A stretch of DNA of 64,000 bases from the NCBI GenBank assembly GCA_029379385.1, contig CM055610.1, positions 19,431,422 through 19,495,421 on the forward strand, read 5' to 3'. The position numbers were made by a program, and so were the translations under genes. Each line of letters begins with the position of its first letter. Position 1 is the stretch's first letter. This document shows positions 58,380-64,000 of the stretch, piece by piece. The stretch comes from Quillaja saponaria. Its lineage: Eukaryota; Streptophyta; Magnoliopsida; Fabales; Quillajaceae. The notes under the pieces were generated by a model. The model saw only the letters and a list, made by a program, of their open reading frames with translations. It did no database searches and was not told the origin of the DNA.

Positions 58380-61300
58380 GTAATTGATCTCATGATTATT
58401 TGTGTAGTCGACGCTAGAACAAACATATAAGTGGTTGTTAGAAAATGATTTTATTGAATTGACTCAATTAATAAACACTTTTATAAACTTTTACATAGTT
58501 GTAAATGAGATAGTTTTTAGTGGCAATAATGCAAGTGATCTTTTGACCTGGGACATCATAGATACTTTATGCTTAGGTTATCATAATTTGATGCTATTGA
58601 AGTATGATTTTTCATGAGTTATACATGGATAGATATTGGGTATGATTCTCTATATCTAAAAATATATGTATTTATCACTCTGAGGAAAGAGAGATAATGT
58701 TTTATGTTATCTAATTAAGATATAGCTTAAAAAGTCTCTAATTAGGGGTGATGTTAAACTAGATTACTGAATCCAAGTTTCATTATAAGTTATGACTTTC
58801 GGACTAAACAAATTAGGATTTGATAATATTTTATACCCTAAGTTTAATTAGGAACAGTGGAGGATAGAAAAATTGAATTATGCAGTAAATGACAACGAAA
58901 ATGTTCACAATATATTTATATTATCCGGATAATCATCACATTACTTATTAGACATCAATATTGATTTGTAGGTAACTCGAGAATAATCAAATAATTAATT
59001 CTCATTAATGACTGAATCAAAAGTTATTTTGATTCAAATTAATTAGAAATTTTTTCTCATTAATTAGATAAGCATCTAATTAAAATTTTATGAAATTAAT
59101 ATACCATATTGACAGCTTAATATATATGAACCTAATAGGTCACACACAGATGAGTGTAACATAATTAAGAGAAGTTTTGGATTTTCATGTAATTACAAAC
59201 AATTAATATTTAATTAATATGGGATATGAATAGAACTGTCTCATTTCACCTAAAATTTAGGAGTTACGATTTGATCATAACACCTAGCCTTGGAGACACC
59301 ATATTTAATTGAGATTTGATCTCAAAACCTAATATGCAAGATTTTCAACATGTATGTTTAGAGAAATACCAAGCAAAAGCCAAAATCTTTACGTTATGAA
59401 TTTTTGGTAATGAGTGTTTGTAAGGACATGAAAGTTTCGGTGCTTGTGCTAGCACACATAGGAAGTTTTCGGAAGCCTTCTCATATCAAGGAGGAGAGCT
59501 CTTGATCCATTTCACTAGTGTGGATATACTTACAGGTTAGACACTTTCAGCAACTATGTGAATTGAGTTGTTGAAACAAAGTATATTGTAATTGGTTCAA
59601 AAGTTAAATCCATAATATTCATTAGATTAAATATTGTACGTGGTTCATAAATAATATAGTAAATCCTTTGAATTTGGTTATGTCATAGTTTTGTATGCTA
59701 AAAATTTAAATTTTGTTGTGTTCGATTTCTAACATTAATAGAGTAAAATAATAAAATAAAATTTGCTATGCATATAATTGCATTGCTTAGGCCGATTTCT
59801 TACAACAACAACCACTGTCACCAAAGCCATAAGAGATGGGGAAGACAACTGTCGAAAATTGTTATAGATGACGATCAATTTGTTAAGAATTATTGGAGAC
59901 AATTTTTTTAAGAAAAAAATAAAATCTCTTATCCCACATGTAATGATAAAATACAAGATTTTAGGCACAAAGATTTTATAAAATATATATTGTTCGCTTT
60001 ATTTTAATTAATTTCACAGATGCACATCTTTTTTTTTTACAACAAAACTAGCTAGTGCAAAAGACGTCATCAGCAAAAAGTAAATAAAACTAGTGTATGT
60101 CTCCTCTCCTCTACAGACTACAGATATAGCATATGCAGCAGATTGTAGATGCTTGTGCTTTTGCTTTACGAAAGGAGTTTCAAAATGTCACAGTAAAAGC
60201 AGAACTGTTAAAATTTGTCAGGGACCCAAACGTGTCGCTGACGTTAGAGCGATAACTGGTGGTTTGGTTTGGTTTAACCCTACTCCTACGAGAATCTACC
60301 TCTAACTCCTAGTCTTGTTGTTGGAGACTGTTAATGGGTCCCACTTTCCTGTCCCATCGGCGATCCATCACGACCTCCTCGTTTGACAACATGACGATCG
60401 GTTTTTGGTTCGCATGCATCAGACATCACGTGGTGTATGGCTTGACAAGATAAACACCATTGTATGTGATCATAGTCGGTTTGAAATTGCTGAAAATTGA
60501 AATTTGGATTGATATGACATTTATGTGGGAATTATTATTTTTATTTTATTTTCTCTAAGTTTATAGAAAACACATTCTTTGTGTTTTTCTTGTGAAGAAC
60601 TCAAGATTTCAACAATTTTTTTTTATTATAGAATAATCCTTAAAACTATTTTTCTTTTAAAAATTGAACTAGTAATAATAATTACGTGCTAAATTTGATT
60701 GCGTTGTAGATGAGTAATTCAAGATTTCAAGTGCTGAAAACTTTACATCTTACGCGTGTGTGTATGTTGTATGTATATAATTTATGTACTCACACGTGAA
60801 TTGCATAAATTTAATTTTATGTCTACTTAATTAAAAAAAAAACATTGGATGAGTATCTTCATATTTTTTAATTGTGAATTTAATTTGTTTGAGTATAAAA
60901 ATATATGACTATTGACTCTTTTCAAATGAGCAATTTCAGGATTTGAATATTTGTATTTTGAAATTATTTTAATTAATTAAATAATGATCAAATTTGATAA
61001 TAGATTAAATTAATATAATTAGTCATTTAATATGAATCTAAGGTGTCACATACAAAATAATATAAATTAATGAAGAGAGATTGTGGACTCTCAAATAATT
61101 ACAAATAAATGATATTAACTAAATTGGGATTTGACTAGGATTGTCCTATTTGATCAAAACTCTGTAGAGTTAGGATTTGATTGATCCTAATACCTCAATT
61201 TTGGGCACAACCTATTTAATTGAGATTAGACCTTAAATAATGCACCCAAGATTAGGTTTGTTTAGAAAAATATCAAGCAAAGCCAAACATCTTTACAATA

Positions 61301-61620
61301 GGTATGTTTTGAAATTGAGTATTTGTGAGAATGCAAAAGGTTTGACACTTGTTATAGCACACAATAAAATTTTGAATAGCTTTCTCATCTCCTGGAGGGG
61401 AGTTCCTGAACATTTTACTTGTATAGACAAACTTCGAAGTTGGATATTCAGAGTAATTTTGAGAATCAAGCTGTTGAAATAATGTTTGTCTTACTCGTTT
61501 GAAGAAGGAAATTTCTATTCATTAAAATTAATAGATCTTCTTGGATAAAAATAATAGAGTAAATCTTAAAAATTTAGTTATATAAAAAATTTTAATTTCC
61601 ATTATACTTGCATAGCCTAT
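58380..61620. repeat. Two diverged copies of an uncharacterised repeat (about 59.2-59.6 and 61.1-61.6 kb)
   Basis: The right parts of both copies share ACCATATTTAATTGAGATT / AACCTATTTAATTGAGATT, TGTTTAGAGAAATACCAAGCAAA / TGTTTAGAAAAATATCAAGCAAA and ATCTTTACgttATGaattTT-like words. They also share TAGCACACA and a GGAG(GG)GAG(C/T)TCCTG-like stretch. The order is preserved but divergence is high. The rest of the region is AT-rich with no gene seen. Confidence 0.45.
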
Positions 61621-62159
61621 TCCTAACATGTCGTAATTTTTATTTTATTTTGGGTATTATCATAGTTCAATCATGCATTCAAGTTTAATACGTTAACTCT
61701 AGTTACTATCATGTAGGTGTGGTCCTATTTTAGGGATTTTTTTGGAAAAGTGTTGCGGAATAATTTCACAATGGCTAAGGTCATTCGCAAATTAAGGCAT
61801 ACTAGGTGAGGTCTTCCTATCTTTACAAGAAAAAGACTTAGTAGTAGGCTGGTCCAACTAATTAGGTGGACCCACCCACTAAGCAGAATTTACTTGCTGA
61901 TTCAAATAAATGATAGTGGGACCCCAAAAGGTGTACAAAATCTACCATGTCTTATCTACGAGGATAAAGCTTCAATAAAACCTAATAATGTTATAATTTT
62001 TGAAAAGTATTGGATTCTCTTTAACTCTTTTATAGTTATTTTTACAAATTACAGTATTTGTTTTATTAAAATTATAGTATTAGTGTTTAATAAAACAACA
62101 TAAAAATTATTTTTAATGAATACAAATTATAAATTAGTATTTGATAAATTTATTTTAAA

Positions 62160-62330
62160 ATTTTAAACTAACTATAATATATATTAATAATAAAAAGATA
62201 AATAATTAACTTATTACATTAATTAATAAAAAGATAAATAATTAACTTATTACATTAATTAATGAAAAGATAAATACAAATTTTATTAAAAATAAAAAGA
62301 TAAATACAAATTTTTATTAAAAATAGAAAT
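62160..62330. repeat. AT-rich short tandem repeat
   Basis: AATAAAAAGATAAATAATTAA / CTTATTACATTAATT is repeated head to tail at about 62187 and 62224. Decayed units (AAAAGATAAATACAAATTTT) follow. Confidence 0.7.
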
Positions 62331-63274
62331 TATATTTGATTTTTAAAATTTTAAGAATAATTTTTTTAAAACATCCCTAATATTTAAAAATAAAGAATAA
62401 AAACACCTCAAATTATTATTTTTTTTGGACAAATATTCAAAAATTAACTTATACTTTTCATAAACATAAACACTCTCCCAAAAAATATTACCAAACCAAG
62501 CCTTAGTCCTACTTTCTTCTTCTTAACTCTCATTCCATTTTTTATCTTTAGCATTCTTTGCCAAACAACTCATTTTTGATTAGTTACATATATTTAAAAT
62601 GGGAAGAACCAATTACATTAAAGCTTTTTGCTTCTAATGACCCAACCCAACCCAGCTCAAAAGCCGAAGCTATATTTAATAGAGAAACACATGAAAATCT
62701 AAGTCAAATTAACAGGCAAGTAAGTTTGAGTCTTAATTAGATTATTAAAAAATATTGCCAAAACCATTTTTGAAGACATATTCACTTGATTTGAATAAAA
62801 AATACATGTCCAAGTAATAACGTAAATAGAGTAAAACCTCTCTTACTATGACTATCTTTGCATGCATTGTTCTAGCTCTCTCACCTGTTTTAAGTTTCTT
62901 TTTCAAAAGTCAAAAATAGTCATCAACACTAAACATTCCATTCTTAAAAAATGGCAGAATTCCTACATCAAAGCCTTTTAGCCCGGTGCCTGTCTCCTAA
63001 TTCATACCAACCATTCCCCCAAAGCAAATAAGATAAAAAATAGAAAAAAGTGATGATGTTAAATTGTATTTTTCTTCTTATGATTCTTGCTTTTCTTCTT
63101 TTGGTTTGAAAAAGTTATTCTGCAGTTTACCCATCAAAATGAAATGCGAAAAAAAAGAAGAAAAAAAAAGAAAAAGAAAAAGAAAAAAGAAAAAGGAACA
63201 AAACATTTTTCTTCATGGTTGACTCTTGCAATGACACCATTATAGTCAAGAGGACAGCCGTTGTGGAGTTCAAA
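62331..63274. other. Intergenic DNA and presumed 3' UTR of the Mut7-C gene
   Basis: AT-rich. A purine tract of AAAAAGAAAAAG units lies at 63149-63202. No gene recognised. Confidence 0.45.
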
Positions 63275-64000
63275 TTAGTCACTCAACTTGCAAACGTCGA
63301 TGAACTTCTGCACTGCATTGTGATACTGGGTTCCCTGTAACAAGGATAGGCGCAGTATGTGCATGTTAGAAAATTGGCTAAAAAACATCATATTTCCCTG
63401 TCTGTTTACCAAAAGAGAAATGTCCTAATAAGATCAAGATTTCTTTCAAACAATTACCTGAAAAAAATGAAAATTGCAAAAAGAAAAAAAGATTCCATCA
63501 AATAATAACCAAAGTGAGGATAATATGTTCAAACAGTAATTTGAATTAGTTTGTCTATTTAGAATAGATATATATGCTATATCAAGACTGATGATATGCA
63601 GTTTTTCCACCCATACGCACACCAAAATGGGATAAAATTTGACGTAATGGTACGAAAGAAAAGGCCATCCATGCCAGAAAGAAAACTCCAAAAGTTTCCA
63701 TCAATTATGGATCACAAATTTGTAAGAAATGTCATGCTGGATGAATGTATAATACTATGCCATTATGCTTCCAAGTTATCAAGTCAAATTCACCTTATAA
63801 TGAACACTGGAAGATATGATTAGAGAAAGTATATGAGAATCAAAGAACCTGAAATGATAAATGACTACCTCCCAGTAAAGTTGGCGACAATCCATGCACT
63901 GCCAGAACTCCAAATTCTTGTCAAATAAGCAGTTAGGAATTCTTTGGAAACCCTTTGCAGCTTCAACAGCCTCTTCAGTTGAAAGCGGTTTCTGAATAAA
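63275..64000 (-). CDS. Mut7-C / 3'-5' exonuclease-type protein, last two exons (partial)
   Basis: The last exon 63275-63334 (stop TAA 63275-63277) and the preceding exon 63869 to beyond 64000 join in phase 0. They read QRIPNCLFDKNLEFWQCMDC then RQLYWEGTQYHNAVQKFIDV and CKLSD at the C-terminus. In Mut7-C RNase domain proteins this C-terminal zinc-ribbon part (C..CxxC..YWEGTQY) follows an N-terminal DEDD 3'-5' exonuclease domain. I recall Arabidopsis AT5G24340 ending this way. The N-terminal portion lies right of the window. The intron 63335-63868 holds nothing recognisable. Exon borders: GAG|GTAGTC donor, GTTACAG|GGA acceptor. Confidence 0.85.

Noticed and set aside
60093..60305. 70-codon plus-strand frame with several Cys
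   Set aside because: CRCLCFC-like reading has no spacing of a known zinc fold, no neighbours and no splice partners; likely chance.

Overview
The window is nuclear DNA from a flowering plant, almost certainly a eudicot and probably a rosid. It is AT-rich, the genes have GT-AG introns, and the products are plant families: an oligopeptide transporter, a DUF295 F-box protein, a Dof factor, Yippee-like proteins, a nuclear-speckle RRM protein, a PPR remnant and miR171. The species cannot be fixed from the sequence alone. Exons were joined by hand using splice consensus, reading-frame phase and remembered family similarity; no alignment was run.

Layout. The 5' end of a MIP2/NBAS-type Sec39 gene lies at 0.9-3.7 kb (- strand, running off the left edge). 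A tandem pair of miR171-type hairpins sits at 8.2-8.7 kb (+). From 11.7 to 28 kb there is a repeat-rich block. It holds decayed two-finger C2H2 genes (four copies, - strand) and decayed RBR-type E3 ligase genes (two copies, - strand), interrupted by at least three insertions whose borders can be read against paralogous uninterrupted copies. These are a 568-bp hAT-like element with an 8-bp target duplication, a 3.4-kb LTR-like element and a 1.2-kb solo-LTR-like element.

Embedded in and next to that block is a duplicated F-box plus OPT unit. In copy A (22.3-26.1 kb) the F-box gene is complete except for one in-frame TAG, and the OPT gene is a pseudogene. In copy B (28.3-32.7 kb) the F-box is a 3' fragment, and the OPT gene is intact (734 aa, six exons). 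Each gene of the pair has therefore survived best in a different copy.

The right half is more ordinary. A nuclear-speckle RNA-binding protein gene lies at 36.0-39.2 kb (-), and a 500-bp tandem repeat at 40.3-41.3 kb. Two tandem Yippee-like genes follow at 41.7-43.3 and 45.3-47.2 kb (+), then a PPR pseudogene at 48.6-49.5 kb (-) and a Dof transcription factor at 54.1-55.5 kb (-). Repeat-rich AT DNA runs to 63 kb, and the last two visible exons of a Mut7-C/3'-5' exonuclease-type gene lie at 63.3-64.0 kb (-). The MIP2 and Mut7-C genes at the two edges have Arabidopsis counterparts that I recall as neighbours (AT5G24350 and AT5G24340). The block between them may therefore be a lineage-specific expansion.

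There is no operon-like functional unit. The genes serve ER-Golgi tethering, peptide or metal-chelate transport, ubiquitin ligation, RNA processing and transcription. I see no tRNA, rRNA or CRISPR array.
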